DNA of 64,000 nt from JBMDXB01 sp048594975. GTDB lineage: Bacteria; Acidobacteriota; Vicinamibacteria; Vicinamibacterales; 2-12-FULL-66-21. Shown here piece after piece: positions 1 through 8,502 of this stretch; positions within the stretch are counted from its first letter, which is position 1; every line of letters starts with the position of its first letter. Below the pieces are notes generated by a model. It saw only the letters and a program-made list of their open reading frames with translations, searched no databases and was not told the DNA's origin. The DNA is taken from contig JBMDXQ010000071.1 in assembly GCA_048594975.1 (NCBI GenBank), positions 28,804 through 92,803 of the forward strand. The letters are read 5' to 3'. The position numbers and the translations under genes are program-made.

Positions 1-599
1 GAGTAGGCTGCCAGCCAGAGCGCCAGCGCTGGCAGGTAGATGCCGGCATTCGGCTTGAAGACGACCGCGGCGCCGCCTGCTGCGCCCAGCAGCGCCGACA
101 GCGCCGCCGACGGACGCTCGCGGAGCTGCGTCGCGCACCACGCGGCGATGCACACGAGGACGACGATGGAAGTCTCCGCGACGCTTCGCTCCAGGAATCC
201 CCCGTGACCGTACAGGAAGCCCGGCACGGTCATCGTGGAGTAGATGGCGGCAGCCGAGGCGCCGACGACCGTGCTCTGGAGCCGGCGGACGACGACGAAG
301 AGGAGCAGCGCCGAAGCAACTCCGGCGAGAAAGTCGAACCACGCCACGCTCGCCGTGTTCCAGCCGAACACGGTGAACGCCGCCAGGTACATCAGGAACG
401 ACCCTGGAGGCTTGTGATCCCAGACGTCCCGGTACAGGACCTGGCCGCGCGCCATCTGGTGCGCGGCCGATGCCCAGAATCCCTGGTCGATGCCGAGGGG
501 TTCCGCGACCGCCGTCAGGCGCAGCAGCAGCGCGCTGCCGGCAAGGGCGAACAGGGCCACGAGCAGCAAGGTGCGGTCTGGTGCTGCACCTTGGGTCAT
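1..599 (-). CDS. GT-C type glycosyltransferase-like membrane protein, partial (N-terminal 199 residues)
   Basis: The gene runs off the left edge of the window, so only the N-terminal part is visible. The start ATG overlaps the stop of the FtsB-like gene in an ATGA, so the two are co-transcribed. The first hydrophobic helix covers about residues 9-28. It is followed by an acidic residue D38 in a DQGFW context and by the signature YRDVWDHKPPG at residues 56-66. An Asp in the first loop and a YRD...KPPG motif are typical of the dolichyl-phosphate-mannose/ArnT-like (GT39/GT83) membrane glycosyltransferases, which use polyprenyl-phosphate sugar donors on the outer face of the membrane. The rest is strongly hydrophobic. 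The acceptor cannot be predicted. No in-frame stop is seen to the window edge. Confidence 0.72.
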   Translation of the reverse strand, partial: MTQGAAPDRTLLLVALFALAGSALLLRLTAVAEPLGIDQGFWASAAHQMARGQVLYRDVWDHKPPGSFLMYLAAFTVFGWNTASVAWFDFLAGVASALLLFVVVRRLQSTVVGASAAAIYSTMTVPGFLYGHGGFLERSVAETSIVVLVCIAAWCATQLRERPSAALSALLGAAGGAAVVFKPNAGIYLPALALWLAAY

Positions 600-982
600 T
601 GCGCCGGCTTGATGTCCTTGATGATGAAGAGGACCTCGCCCGGGCGAAGCAGGCCGAGGTCCTTGCGCGCCAGTGACTCGATTGCCGCCGGATCGTCCTT
701 CAGCCGCCGCGCCTCGTCGCGCAGCCGGGCGTTCTCGAGGCGCAGACGCTCGAGCGCCGCTTCGGCCTCCCGGAATTGCCGTCCGGCGCGCAGGCGCTCC
801 ATCAGCCCCCGGTCGCCGATCAGCGCGTCCATCAGAAGCACCGCGGTAATGAAGGCAAGCAGCACCTGGAACGGCCTGCGGCGGAACACCGAGATCCGCG
901 GCGGCGCCACCGGGCGGCGGCGCAGCGGCTGCAGTCCCGAACGGCGTCGGGCTGACGGAGGAGCCTCCGAGCGGGTCGGCAT
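596..982 (-). CDS. FtsB/DivIC-like septum formation initiator
   Basis: The product is a 128-residue bitopic protein of the FtsB/DivIC family, which links the divisome scaffold FtsQ/FtsL to septal wall synthesis. A basic, Pro-rich cytoplasmic tail (1-37) is followed by one membrane helix (about 38-55) and a heptad-like coiled coil (about 60-96). The C-terminal part IESLARKDLGLLRPGE is the hallmark of the family: DivIC proteins carry a similar A-R-x-x-L-G-x-x-x-P-G-E sequence. The reading frame is open further upstream, but the start at 982 gives the expected length and a sensible short cytoplasmic tail. It overlaps the downstream glycosyltransferase-like gene by ATGA. Confidence 0.8.
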   Translation of the reverse strand: MPTRSEAPPSARRRSGLQPLRRRPVAPPRISVFRRRPFQVLLAFITAVLLMDALIGDRGLMERLRAGRQFREAEAALERLRLENARLRDEARRLKDDPAAIESLARKDLGLLRPGEVLFIIKDIKPAQ

Positions 983-1106
983 GGGCTGGAAGGCGCGTGG
1001 TGCGCGTCTATTTGTACAATACTTTCGTCCCCGCGCCGCGAAGAATTTAGCGGCGCTGCCAGCCGGCCAGGTCCCGTGTCCGGCCGGCGTGGAAGGCCGC
1101 ATCGTG

Positions 1107-1430
1107 ATGACCTCCGAATACGTCCTCGTCCTGACCACCCTGCCGGGCGACACCGACGCGTCGGCGTTCGCGCGCGCCGTGGTCGAGGAGCGTCTGGCCG
1201 CCTGCGTCAACGTGTTGTCGCCGATGGAGTCGTTCTACCGGTGGGAGGGCAACGTCCAGCGCGACGTCGAGCGCCAGATCGTCATGAAAACGTCCCGCGC
1301 GCGCATAGCCGCGCTCTGGGAGCGCATGCGCGAGCTGCACCCCTACGACGTCCCCGAATTCATCGTCGTGCCCATCGTCGAGGGCAACGACGGCTATCTG
1401 CGGTGGATCGGCGAGTCGACGACGCCGTAG
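1107..1430 (+). CDS. cutA: CutA divalent-cation tolerance protein
   Basis: The 107-residue product matches the full CutA fold, a trimeric ferredoxin-like protein related in shape to PII and implicated in tolerance to divalent metals. Visible family signatures are EERLAACVNV at 27-36 with the conserved Cys, the YRWEG strand at 44-48, the KTS turn at 51-53 and HPYDVPEFIVVP at 78-89. ATG 1107 was chosen; a GTG one codon earlier (1104) is possible. The frame is open for 300 codons upstream, but that extension overlaps the ftsB-like gene on the opposite strand and has no family similarity. The gene stands alone, divergent from ftsB. Its precise physiological role is not settled in most bacteria. 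Confidence 0.9.
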   Translation: MTSEYVLVLTTLPGDTDASAFARAVVEERLAACVNVLSPMESFYRWEGNVQRDVERQIVMKTSRARIAALWERMRELHPYDVPEFIVVPIVEGNDGYLRWIGESTTP

Positions 1431-1479
1431 CGGCCCGGGGGCGGGCGGGGCGTGCGCCGGGGCGCAGGTGGCCGCCGTG

Positions 1480-2550
1480 TCACGACGCGTCGGCACCGAT
1501 GGCGGCCGACAGCCGTGAGAGGCGATCGCGGTCGAGAAGCTGGAGCAGACCGCGGTTGATGCGCCGGAACACCCCCGGCCCCTCGTAGATCAGCGAGGTA
1601 TACACCTGCACGAGTGTGGCCCCGGAGCGGATGCGCTCGTAAGCATCGCGCGCCGTGAAGATCCCGCCGACGCCGATGAGTGGCACACGGCCGTCGGTCC
1701 TCCGGTAGATCCGGCGGCAGGCCTGGTTCGCTCGGTCGCGCAGCGGCGCTCCGCTCAAGCCGCCCGGCTCGGCAGCGCGCGGCGAGCGGAGGCCGTCGCG
1801 CGCGATCGTCGTGTTGGTGGCGATGATCCCGTCGGCCCCGGCCGAGACCACGGCGTCGACGGTCTCGTCCATTTCCTCCCACGTCAGATCCGGCGAGAGC
1901 TTTACCAGGACCGGCCGGCGCGGCCGGCACTCGGACACGGAGCCGATCGCGACGCGCACGAGGTCACCAATCGCGGACGGCCGCTGCAGGTCGCGCAGGC
2001 CGGGAGTATTCGGAGAGCTGACGTTGATCGCCAGGTAGTCGGCGACGGGGGCGAGCGCCGCGATGGCGCGCCGGTAGTCGTCGGTCGCCGACTCGTTGGG
2101 CGTCTCGCGGTTCCTGCCGACGTTCACGCCCACCGGGCCGCCGCGCTCGCCGACGGCGCGCAGACGCGCGGCCACGACTTCCGCGCCCTCGCTGTTGAAC
2201 CCCATGCGGTTGATGAGCGCGCAGTCCTCCACGAGCCTGAACACTCGCGGGCGGGGATTGCCCTCCTGCGGCCGCGGCGTCACGGTGCCGACCTCGACGA
2301 ACCCCGCGCCGAGCGCCGCCCACGCGGTGCACGCCTCGGCATGCTTGTCCAGGCCGGCGGCGACCCCGATCGGTGCAGGGAACCGCAGGCCGAACGCCTC
2401 GATCTGCAGCCGCTCGTCCCTCACGCGGAACGCCGGTGCGATCGTGCGCAGCCCGGGCGCCGCGAGTCGAAGCATCGCCATCGTCCGGAGATGCGCGTCC
2501 TCCGGGTCCATCGCGAAGAGGATGCGCCGGAGGACATGCTCGTACAGCAT
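1480..2550 (-). CDS. pyrD: Dihydroorotate dehydrogenase (quinone), class 2
   Basis: PyrD oxidises dihydroorotate to orotate in pyrimidine synthesis and passes the electrons through FMN to the quinone pool. The 356-residue length and the N-terminal helix region (LYEHVLRRILFAMDPEDAH) mark the membrane-associated class 2 form. NVSSPNTPGLRDLQ contains the catalytic Ser used by class 2 enzymes in place of Cys. KLSPDL, TNTTIARDG and LIGVGGIFTARDAYERI are the conserved FMN and orotate binding segments, and the C-terminus VQVYTSLIYEGPGVF is typical. It is the last gene of a minus-strand operon and starts 12 bases after the upstream membrane protein gene. Use of quinone agrees with the ubiB-like gene elsewhere in the window. 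Confidence 0.93.
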   Translation of the reverse strand: MLYEHVLRRILFAMDPEDAHLRTMAMLRLAAPGLRTIAPAFRVRDERLQIEAFGLRFPAPIGVAAGLDKHAEACTAWAALGAGFVEVGTVTPRPQEGNPRPRVFRLVEDCALINRMGFNSEGAEVVAARLRAVGERGGPVGVNVGRNRETPNESATDDYRRAIAALAPVADYLAINVSSPNTPGLRDLQRPSAIGDLVRVAIGSVSECRPRRPVLVKLSPDLTWEEMDETVDAVVSAGADGIIATNTTIARDGLRSPRAAEPGGLSGAPLRDRANQACRRIYRRTDGRVPLIGVGGIFTARDAYERIRSGATLVQVYTSLIYEGPGVFRRINRGLLQLLDRDRLSRLSAAIGADAS

Positions 2551-2562
2551 GACCGCGGTCCG

Positions 2563-3171
2563 TCAGAAGTAGCGCAGCAGCAGGAAGCCGCCGAGCAACA
2601 GCACCAGGAACAGGAGCGCGGCGAGGTCGAAGTGCTTCTCGATCAGCGCCCGCACGGTCGGTCCGAAGATTCGGAGGATGGCCGCAACGAGGAAGAACCG
2701 CCCCCCGCGCCCGAGGAAGCTGACCAGGATGAACGGCACGAAGGCCATGCCGGTGGCGCCGGCGGCGATGGTGGCGACCTTGTAGGGGATCGGCGTGAAC
2801 GCCGCGGCGGCGAGGAACCAGATGCCCCACGTGCCGCGATACAACTGGACGACGCGGTTCCACGCCTCTTGCGCCTGGTAGAAGTCCACGATCGCCTGGC
2901 CGAGCGTCGCCATGAACGCGCTGCCGATGTAATAGCCGAGGACGGCGCCGCTGACCGAGCCAAGCGTGCACAGCCCCGCGGCCCGCAACCAGTGGTGAGG
3001 GTTCGCGGCGACGATCGCGATCAGGAGCACGTCGGGCGGGATGGGAAAGACGGACGACTCGGCGACGGCGATGAGGAAGAGCGCCAGCAGGCTCTGCGGC
3101 GTGTCCGCCCAGCGCATGGTCCAGTCGTACAGCCAGCGGATCCAGCGGCGCGGCCGGTCGAGCAGGCCCAT
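2563..3171 (-). CDS. YqaA-type DedA family (VTT domain) membrane protein
   Basis: This 202-residue integral membrane protein belongs to the SNARE-associated/DedA (VTT) superfamily, YqaA branch; members are thought to act in phospholipid flipping and membrane homeostasis. Characteristic segments are AESSVFPIPPDVLLIA (re-entrant region with acidic residue and double Pro), FTPIPYKVATIAAGATGM (the second re-entrant loop) and the conserved FLGRGGRFF. About four to five membrane segments are visible, ending in a Leu-rich C-terminal helix. The start ATG at 3171 overlaps the upstream stop by one base (TGATG), which indicates translational coupling to the cystathionine enzyme gene. The specific substrate is unknown. 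Confidence 0.8.
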   Translation of the reverse strand: MGLLDRPRRWIRWLYDWTMRWADTPQSLLALFLIAVAESSVFPIPPDVLLIAIVAANPHHWLRAAGLCTLGSVSGAVLGYYIGSAFMATLGQAIVDFYQAQEAWNRVVQLYRGTWGIWFLAAAAFTPIPYKVATIAAGATGMAFVPFILVSFLGRGGRFFLVAAILRIFGPTVRALIEKHFDLAALLFLVLLLGGFLLLRYF

Positions 3172-4319
3172 CAGTCGAGCGCCTGCCGGATGTCCTCGAT
3201 CAGATCCTGCGGGTCCTCGATGCCGGCGGAAATACGCACGAGGCTGTCGGTGAGCCCGATGGCCGCCCGGAGCTCGCGCGGGATGGAGGCATGGGTCATC
3301 GATGCGGGGTGGCAGATGAGCGACTCGACGCCGCCGAGGCTCTCGGCGAGGGCCATCAGGCGGGTGCGATTGCAGACCCGGCGCGCCGCCGCTTCCGAGC
3401 CCGCGTCGAACGCCAGCATGCCGCCGAACCCGCGCATCTGCCGCTGCGCCAGCTCGTGCTGCGGGTGCGACGGCAGCCCCGGGTAGAACACCTGCCCGAC
3501 TTTCGGATGCTGCGCGAGGAACTCCGCGAGCGCCTGCCCGTTGATGCTGTGCTGCGCCATCCTCACCGCCAGCGTCTTGGTGCCGCGCAGCACCAGCCAG
3601 GAATCGAGCGGGCTCAGGATGGCGCCCTCGGCGTTCTGCACGAACTGCAGCCACTCGCTGTCGTCCTCGCGCGCGGCGACAACGATGCCGCCGATGCTGT
3701 CGCTGTGGCCGTTGAGGTACTTGGTCGTGCTGTGCACGACGAGGTCGGCGCCGAATTCGAGCGGGCGCTGCAGGCAGGGGCTCGCGAACGTGTTGTCGAC
3801 GACCAACCGCGCGCCGTGACGGTGTGCGATTTCGGACGCCATTCCGAGATCGGTCAGCCGCATCACCGGGTTGGTCGGGGTCTCGATGAACAGCAGTTTC
3901 GTCTGCCGACGCATCGCCCGCTCGATGGCGTCGGACTGCGACGTGTCCACCCAGGAGAACTCGAGCTGGTAGCGGGTGAGCACTCGCTCGAACAACCGGT
4001 AGGTGCCGCCATACGTATTGTCAGTGACGACCACGTGGTCGCCGCTGCGCAGCAGCGTCGCCACCGCGCCGATCGCCGCCATGCCCGACGCGAAGGCATA
4101 TGCGGCGCGGCCGCCCTCGATCGCCGCGACGTTCTTCTCCAGCGCGGCGCGGGTGGGGTTCTGCGTGCGCGCGTACTCGTAGCCCTTGTGGCGTCCGACC
4201 TCTTCCTGCACGTACGTCGAGGTCTGGAAGATCGGCGTGGTGATCGCGCCCGTCGACGGATCCGGTTCCTGCCCGGCGTGAATGCAGATGGTGGAGAAGC
4301 GAGCCGATCGCAGGGTCAC
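3171..4319 (-). CDS. Cystathionine gamma-synthase / gamma-lyase family enzyme (PLP)
   Basis: This is a 382-residue fold-type I PLP enzyme of the Cys/Met metabolism family, which forms or splits cystathionine in transsulfuration. The PLP Schiff-base lysine is K200 in HSTTKYLNGHSD, and D175 (VVDNTF) contacts the pyridine nitrogen. YEYARTQNPTRAALE at 48-62 is the conserved Tyr/Arg phosphate-binding loop from the neighbouring subunit, and the C-terminus RISAGIEDPQDLIEDI is typical. Sequence alone does not separate synthase (MetB) from lyase (MccB/CTH). The start is a GTG preceded by a good sigma-70-like promoter only 8 bases away, so a leaderless transcript is likely. It leads the operon with the YqaA-like gene and pyrD. 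Confidence 0.88.
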   Translation of the reverse strand: MTLRSARFSTICIHAGQEPDPSTGAITTPIFQTSTYVQEEVGRHKGYEYARTQNPTRAALEKNVAAIEGGRAAYAFASGMAAIGAVATLLRSGDHVVVTDNTYGGTYRLFERVLTRYQLEFSWVDTSQSDAIERAMRRQTKLLFIETPTNPVMRLTDLGMASEIAHRHGARLVVDNTFASPCLQRPLEFGADLVVHSTTKYLNGHSDSIGGIVVAAREDDSEWLQFVQNAEGAILSPLDSWLVLRGTKTLAVRMAQHSINGQALAEFLAQHPKVGQVFYPGLPSHPQHELAQRQMRGFGGMLAFDAGSEAAARRVCNRTRLMALAESLGGVESLICHPASMTHASIPRELRAAIGLTDSLVRISAGIEDPQDLIEDIRQALD

Positions 4320-4327
4320 GGGCCAGT

Positions 4328-4356
4328 ACCATAGTCTGTTATCATTCGATTTTCAA
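4328..4356 (-). promoter_or_regulatory. Sigma-70-like promoter of the cystathionine enzyme operon
   Basis: On the minus strand TTGAAA (4356-4351) is separated by exactly 17 bases from TATGGT (4333-4328). The hexamer ends 8 bases before the GTG start at 4319, so transcription should begin within a base or two of the start codon and leave no room for a Shine-Dalgarno sequence. The 42-base gap is shared with the divergent phosphatase gene, whose candidate -10 is TATCAT at 4340-4345, so the two promoters overlap. Confidence 0.6.
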
Positions 4357-4361
4357 CGCGC

Positions 4362-6470
4362 ATGGCCAGTCGCCGCGGCACTCCTCCCCTGGCTCCCGCG
4401 CCGCCGCCGAACGCGACGCCGGCGTCGTCGGCACGCCACCTCCTCCTTCAATCGTGGGCCGGACGCATCTTCCTCATCGCCGCGGCGCTGAAGCTGCTCG
4501 TCGCGCTGCTGCGTGCCGCCGACGCGCTGCCCGGCGTCGCACGGGTGTTGAGCAGCGCCGGCACGATCGGGCTCGTGATCTCGTTCTCGTACTTCGTGTG
4601 GCGGCTGGCGGCGCTGAGCCGGCGGCGGCTGCTGTGGCGGGTGCGCCGCCGGCTGATCCTCTCGTACGTGTTCTTCGGCGGGGTGCCCGCGCTGCTCATC
4701 GTCGGGCTGTTCGTGCTCGGCCTGTGGCCGGTCTCGATGAGCGTCAGCGCGTACCTGTTCCGGGACGGCTATGACGACGTCGCGGAAGATGCGCGGCTTC
4801 AGGCGCGCTCGGCGGCCGCCGACATCGCACGGATGCCGGTGCTGGCGCAGCAGGTCATCGATCGCGTGCAGCAGAATGTCCGCTCGCGCTACCCGTCGAT
4901 TTCGCTGGTGTTCCTGCCCGAGTCGGGCGACGGCGGGGCGCCGCCGCGCGCCGGCCGCTGGGATCACGTCGAGCCCCCGGACGCGCTGCCCGCGTGGATC
5001 CGCGCCGACGGCTTCGCCGGCGCCGTTGCCATCCCGCCAGCCGATGCGGCCGACGAGTGGAGAATCACGATTCGCGTGGTCGCGCCGGCGGCGGGTCCGA
5101 AGGGACGCGCCGGCTCCGTGATCCTTGATGTGCCGCTCGACGAGGAGGTGATGCAGCGGCTGCACGACCAGACCGGGGTGACGGGCGGTGACATCTGGGT
5201 GGGCGAGAGCGGCGACTCGCAGAGCGTCGTCACCGGCGTACCGGGACAGGGCGGGGGCGGGCTGTTCAGCACGAGCATCGTCGTCATCGACTGCGCTGAC
5301 TGGACGAGCGGGAACAGGAAGCGGGCGCACATCGCCCTGCGCTACCGCGTGTCGGAGGTCTACAACAAGCTGACCAGTGCGCAATCGCTGACCGTCCGCG
5401 ACCGGCCGCTGGGAGAGGTGCTGATCGGGATCCTGGTCGCGGTCGCAGTGCTGTTCCTCATCATCCAGATGGCGGCGCTGGCGATGGGCCTGACGCTGGC
5501 GCGCTCGATCACGCGCTCGATCCACGAGCTCTTCACCGGCACCGAACGCGTGCGCCTCGGCGACTTCAGCCATCGGATCAACATCCAGACGAACGACCAG
5601 CTGGGCGAGCTGGCGGCCTCGTTCAACCAGATGACCGGCAGCATCGAGAACCTGCTGCAGACCGCGGCGGAGAAGAAGCGCATGGAGGAGGAGCTGCGCA
5701 TCGCCCGGCAGATCCAGATGTCGCTGTTGCCGCGCGGGCCGCTCGACATCCCCGGTCTCGGCATCACCGCGCTGTGCGTCCCGGCGCGCGAGGTGGGCGG
5801 CGACTACTACGACTTCTTCCCGCTCGGCGAGCAGCGGCTCGGCGTGCTGATCGCCGACGTGTCGGGCAAGGGGACCTCGGCGGCGCTGTACATGGCGGAG
5901 CTCAAGGGGCTCGTGCTCGCGCTCAGCCAGCGCCACGAGTCGCCGCGCGAGCTGCTCGTCGAGGTGAACCGCATTCTCTCCGAGACGCTCGACAGCCGCA
6001 GCTTCATCACGATGACCTACGCGGTCATCGATCTCACAGCCGGCCGGATGACCTACTGCCGCGCCGGACACACGCCGCTGATCTTCCTGCCGGGCCCGGC
6101 GTCGCCACGCCCGGGCGCGCGGGTGCTCATTCCCAACGGGATGGTGGTCGGCCTGCAGCTGCCCGGGGCGTCGCACAAGTTCGAGGAGCTGCTCGATGAG
6201 GACACCGTGCCACTCCACGCCGGCGACGTCATCGTGCTCTATACCGACGGGATCACGGAGGCGATGAACGTGAGCAGCGAGCTGTTCGGCGAATCGCGTC
6301 TCAGCCGGATCGTCGAAGAGCACGGCCACCTCGAGTCGGTGGAGCTGCGCGAGCGGATCCTCCGCGAAATCGAAGCCTTCGTGGGCGGCGCCGACCAGCA
6401 CGACGACATGACGATGATCCTCCTGAAAGTCAGCCGCGTGGGGACGGCGGCTGAACGGATCGCGGTGTGA
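4362..6470 (+). CDS. Membrane HAMP-SpoIIE serine phosphatase (RsbU-like)
   Basis: The 702-residue protein is a membrane-anchored PP2C/SpoIIE phosphatase, the class that dephosphorylates anti-sigma-factor antagonists in partner-switching pathways. The N-terminal region contains about three hydrophobic helices (roughly 30-125), followed by an extracytoplasmic sensor region to about 350 and a strong helix at about 355-380. A HAMP domain follows (about 382-435, ending in DQLGELAASFNQMTGS), then a signalling helix. The phosphatase domain shows the metal ligands in GGDYYDFF, ADVSGKGTSAALYMAE, YTDGITEAMN and HDDMT. No partner kinase or STAS antagonist lies beside it, so the target is unknown. A TATCAT hexamer lies 16 bases upstream of the ATG. 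Confidence 0.88.
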   Translation: MASRRGTPPLAPAPPPNATPASSARHLLLQSWAGRIFLIAAALKLLVALLRAADALPGVARVLSSAGTIGLVISFSYFVWRLAALSRRRLLWRVRRRLILSYVFFGGVPALLIVGLFVLGLWPVSMSVSAYLFRDGYDDVAEDARLQARSAAADIARMPVLAQQVIDRVQQNVRSRYPSISLVFLPESGDGGAPPRAGRWDHVEPPDALPAWIRADGFAGAVAIPPADAADEWRITIRVVAPAAGPKGRAGSVILDVPLDEEVMQRLHDQTGVTGGDIWVGESGDSQSVVTGVPGQGGGGLFSTSIVVIDCADWTSGNRKRAHIALRYRVSEVYNKLTSAQSLTVRDRPLGEVLIGILVAVAVLFLIIQMAALAMGLTLARSITRSIHELFTGTERVRLGDFSHRINIQTNDQLGELAASFNQMTGSIENLLQTAAEKKRMEEELRIARQIQMSLLPRGPLDIPGLGITALCVPAREVGGDYYDFFPLGEQRLGVLIADVSGKGTSAALYMAELKGLVLALSQRHESPRELLVEVNRILSETLDSRSFITMTYAVIDLTAGRMTYCRAGHTPLIFLPGPASPRPGARVLIPNGMVVGLQLPGASHKFEELLDEDTVPLHAGDVIVLYTDGITEAMNVSSELFGESRLSRIVEEHGHLESVELRERILREIEAFVGGADQHDDMTMILLKVSRVGTAAERIAV

Positions 6471-6473
6471 ATC

Positions 6474-6612
6474 CCACATCGCTCATCACGAATCCCCAAT
6501 TGCGCATCCTGGATGGCGAGTCCCGGATCCGAATCCGCAATCGTGAATCCCTGCTCCCGGATCCCGTACCCCGGGTCCCGGCGCGCGGAGCGCGGACCCC
6601 GGATCCCGGAGC
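6474..6612. repeat. Degenerate GATCCC/GAATCC repeat tract
   Basis: The stretch between the phosphatase stop and the amidohydrolase start is built from imperfect copies of GAATCCC, GGATCC and GGATCCCG spaced by a few bases, opening with ATCGCTCATCACGAATCCCC. Closely similar tracts occur at 8270-8345 and 28610-28680, and a GGGATC-oriented one at 8400-8502. The frame of the downstream gene stays open through it, but the predicted peptide is a Pro/Arg-rich reading of the repeat. Function unknown. Confidence 0.6.
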
Positions 6613-6631
6613 GGGCCCGGCGCGCGTTGCG

Positions 6632-8293
6632 ATGCCGGTCGCGCTGGCCGTCGTGCTGTCGTATGGAGGACCAGTGGTCGCACAGCGGTGCGTGCCCGAC
6701 GTCGTCATCGTGAACGCCAAAGTCCACACGGTGGACGCGAAGAACCCGGAGGCGCAGGCGGTCGCGGTCTGCGGCGAGGTCGTCGGCCACGTCGGGACCA
6801 GCGAGGAGGTCCGGAAGCTGGCCGGCGCCTCGACGCGGATCATCGATGCAGGCGGCCGGCTCGTCGTGCCCGGCTTCAACGATGCGCACGTGCACCTCGT
6901 CGCCGGCGCCAGCCAGCTCGTTGGCGTGGATCTGCGTCCCGCGCGGAGTCAAGCGGAATTCGTGCGCCTGCTGGGAGAGCACGCGCGCACGCTGCCGAAG
7001 GGGCGCTGGATCCTCGGCGGTTACTGGGATCATGAAGCCTGGCCGGGCACGCAGCTGCCGACGCGCCAGTTGATCGATGGCGCGACGCCGGATCACCCGG
7101 TGTTCGTGCAGCGTCTCGACGGGCACATGGGGGTCGCCAACACGCTTGCGATGCGGCTCGCCGGCGTGGCCGCCACCACCGAATCGCCGGACGGCGGCAG
7201 CATCGTTCGTGACGCGTCCGGCGAGCCGAGCGGCCTCTTCAAGGACAATGCGATGACCCTGATCCTCCACGCCGTCCCCGAGCCGTCGCTCGAGGAGACG
7301 ATGGAGAAGGCGCGCGCGGCGCTGAAGCACGCCGCGGCGCACGGCGTGACGACCGTCCAGGACATGACCGCGTCGGGGACGGAGCTGCGCGCCTACCAGG
7401 CGTTGCGCAACGCCGGCGAGCTGACCGCGCGGATCTACTCGATCCAGAACCACGGCGTCGAGGGGCTGAAGGCGGCGGGTCTTTCCACCGGATTCGGCGA
7501 CGACTGGCTGCGGATCGGCGGCATCAAACTGTTCGCCGACGGGTCGATGGGCTCGGCGACCGCCGCGTTCTTCGAGCCGTACACGTCCGACCCGGAGACG
7601 CCGGGGCTGCTGCTGCAGCCGCCGGAGGCACTGGAGCGGGCGATCTTCGAGGCGGATGCGGCCGGGTTCCAGCCCGTCGTGCACGCGATCGGCGACCGCG
7701 CCAATGCGCTCGTGCTCGACATCTTCCAGCGGCTCGAGACCTCCCGGGGCCGGCGCGACCGACGCCCGCGCATCGAGCACGCGCAGGTCGTGCGCGCCGC
7801 CGACAAGGCGAAGTTCCGGGCGCTCGGCGTCATCGCCTCGATCCAACCGAGCCACTGCATCGACGACATGCGCTGGGCGGAAGATCGCATCGGCAGGGCG
7901 CGCAGCGCGATCGCCTACAACTTCAGGTCGTTCGAGGACGCGGGTGCGCGAATCGCCTTCGGCACCGATTGGTACGTCGAGCCGCTCGACCCGATGCTCG
8001 GCCTCTACGCCGCGGTCACGCGGCAGTTCCCGGACGGCACGCCGCCGGGCGGGTGGTTCCCCGCGGAGCGGATCACGATGACCAGCGCCATCGCGCACTA
8101 CACGCTCGGCTCCGCCTACGCCGAGTTCGCCGAGACGCGCAAGGGATCGATCACGCCGGGCAAGCTCGCCGACCTGGTCCTGCTGTCCCAGGACCTGTTC
8201 AGCGTGCCGCCCGCGGAGATCCTCAAGACCAGGCCGGTCCTCACCATGGTCGGCGGACGGGTCGTCTTCGACTCGCTCATCCCTGATCGCTGA
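6632..8293 (+). CDS. Secreted YtcJ-like amidohydrolase
   Basis: The product is a metal-dependent hydrolase of amidohydrolase family 3 (YtcJ/LAF3 type), 553 residues. Metal-binding signatures are NDAHVHL (HxH on strand 1), VHAIGDRAN, RIEHAQVV and FGTDWYVEPLDP (the Asp on strand 8), followed by the composite-domain tail GKLADLVLLSQDLF. ATG 6632 was chosen because it opens with a plausible signal peptide (MPVALAVVLSYGGPVVAQ). The frame continues upstream to a GTG at 6467 overlapping the phosphatase stop, but those 55 codons are made of intergenic repeat. Family members act on N-acyl amines, formamides or cyclic amides; the substrate cannot be told. Confidence 0.82.
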   Translation: MPVALAVVLSYGGPVVAQRCVPDVVIVNAKVHTVDAKNPEAQAVAVCGEVVGHVGTSEEVRKLAGASTRIIDAGGRLVVPGFNDAHVHLVAGASQLVGVDLRPARSQAEFVRLLGEHARTLPKGRWILGGYWDHEAWPGTQLPTRQLIDGATPDHPVFVQRLDGHMGVANTLAMRLAGVAATTESPDGGSIVRDASGEPSGLFKDNAMTLILHAVPEPSLEETMEKARAALKHAAAHGVTTVQDMTASGTELRAYQALRNAGELTARIYSIQNHGVEGLKAAGLSTGFGDDWLRIGGIKLFADGSMGSATAAFFEPYTSDPETPGLLLQPPEALERAIFEADAAGFQPVVHAIGDRANALVLDIFQRLETSRGRRDRRPRIEHAQVVRAADKAKFRALGVIASIQPSHCIDDMRWAEDRIGRARSAIAYNFRSFEDAGARIAFGTDWYVEPLDPMLGLYAAVTRQFPDGTPPGGWFPAERITMTSAIAHYTLGSAYAEFAETRKGSITPGKLADLVLLSQDLFSVPPAEILKTRPVLTMVGGRVVFDSLIPDR

Positions 8294-8345
8294 TCGTGAA
8301 TCCCCGATCCAGGGTCCCGTATCCTGAATCCGGAATCCGAAATCC
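8270..8345. repeat. Degenerate GAATCC/GATCCC repeat tract
   Basis: The 3' end of the amidohydrolase gene and the following bases carry ATCCCTGATCGCTGATCGTG followed by copies of AATCCCCGATCC, GTATCC, GAATCC and GAAATCC. It matches the style and part of the sequence of the tracts at 6474-6612 and 28610-28680, as if the same element bracketed this gene. Confidence 0.55.
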
Positions 8346-8397
8346 TGGCGGTACGCACTGATTGGCAATTCCCGACGGCCGATCTAGATTGAGGGCT

Positions 8398-8502
8398 GGG
8401 GACACCTCGGATCCGGTCGGATCTCAAGGGGGATTCAGATCGGGTCGGGGATCGAGGATCAGGGATCGAGGATAGCGATCAGGGATTATCAGGGATAAGG
8501 GA
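8398..8502. repeat. Degenerate GGGATC/GGATCGAGGAT repeat tract
   Basis: About 100 bases directly before the RNase III start consist of imperfect copies of GGGATTCAGATC, GGGGATCGAGGATCA and AGGGATTATCAGGGATAAGGGATTG. The unit resembles the inverse of the GATCCC tracts nearby. The last copy supplies the purine-rich AGGGATAAGGGA just ahead of the TTG start, so the repeat may serve as the ribosome binding site. Confidence 0.55.

Noticed and set aside
1012..1019. TTGTACAA palindrome in the ftsB-cutA gap
   Set aside because: Eight bases only; too short to call an operator without further copies.
4353..6479. 708-codon minus-strand open frame opposite the phosphatase gene
   Set aside because: Arg/Ala/His-rich with no domain; it is the mirror of a high-GC gene with strong third-position bias.
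6239..8368. 709-codon minus-strand frame opposite the amidohydrolase
   Set aside because: Composition of an antisense shadow, no motif.
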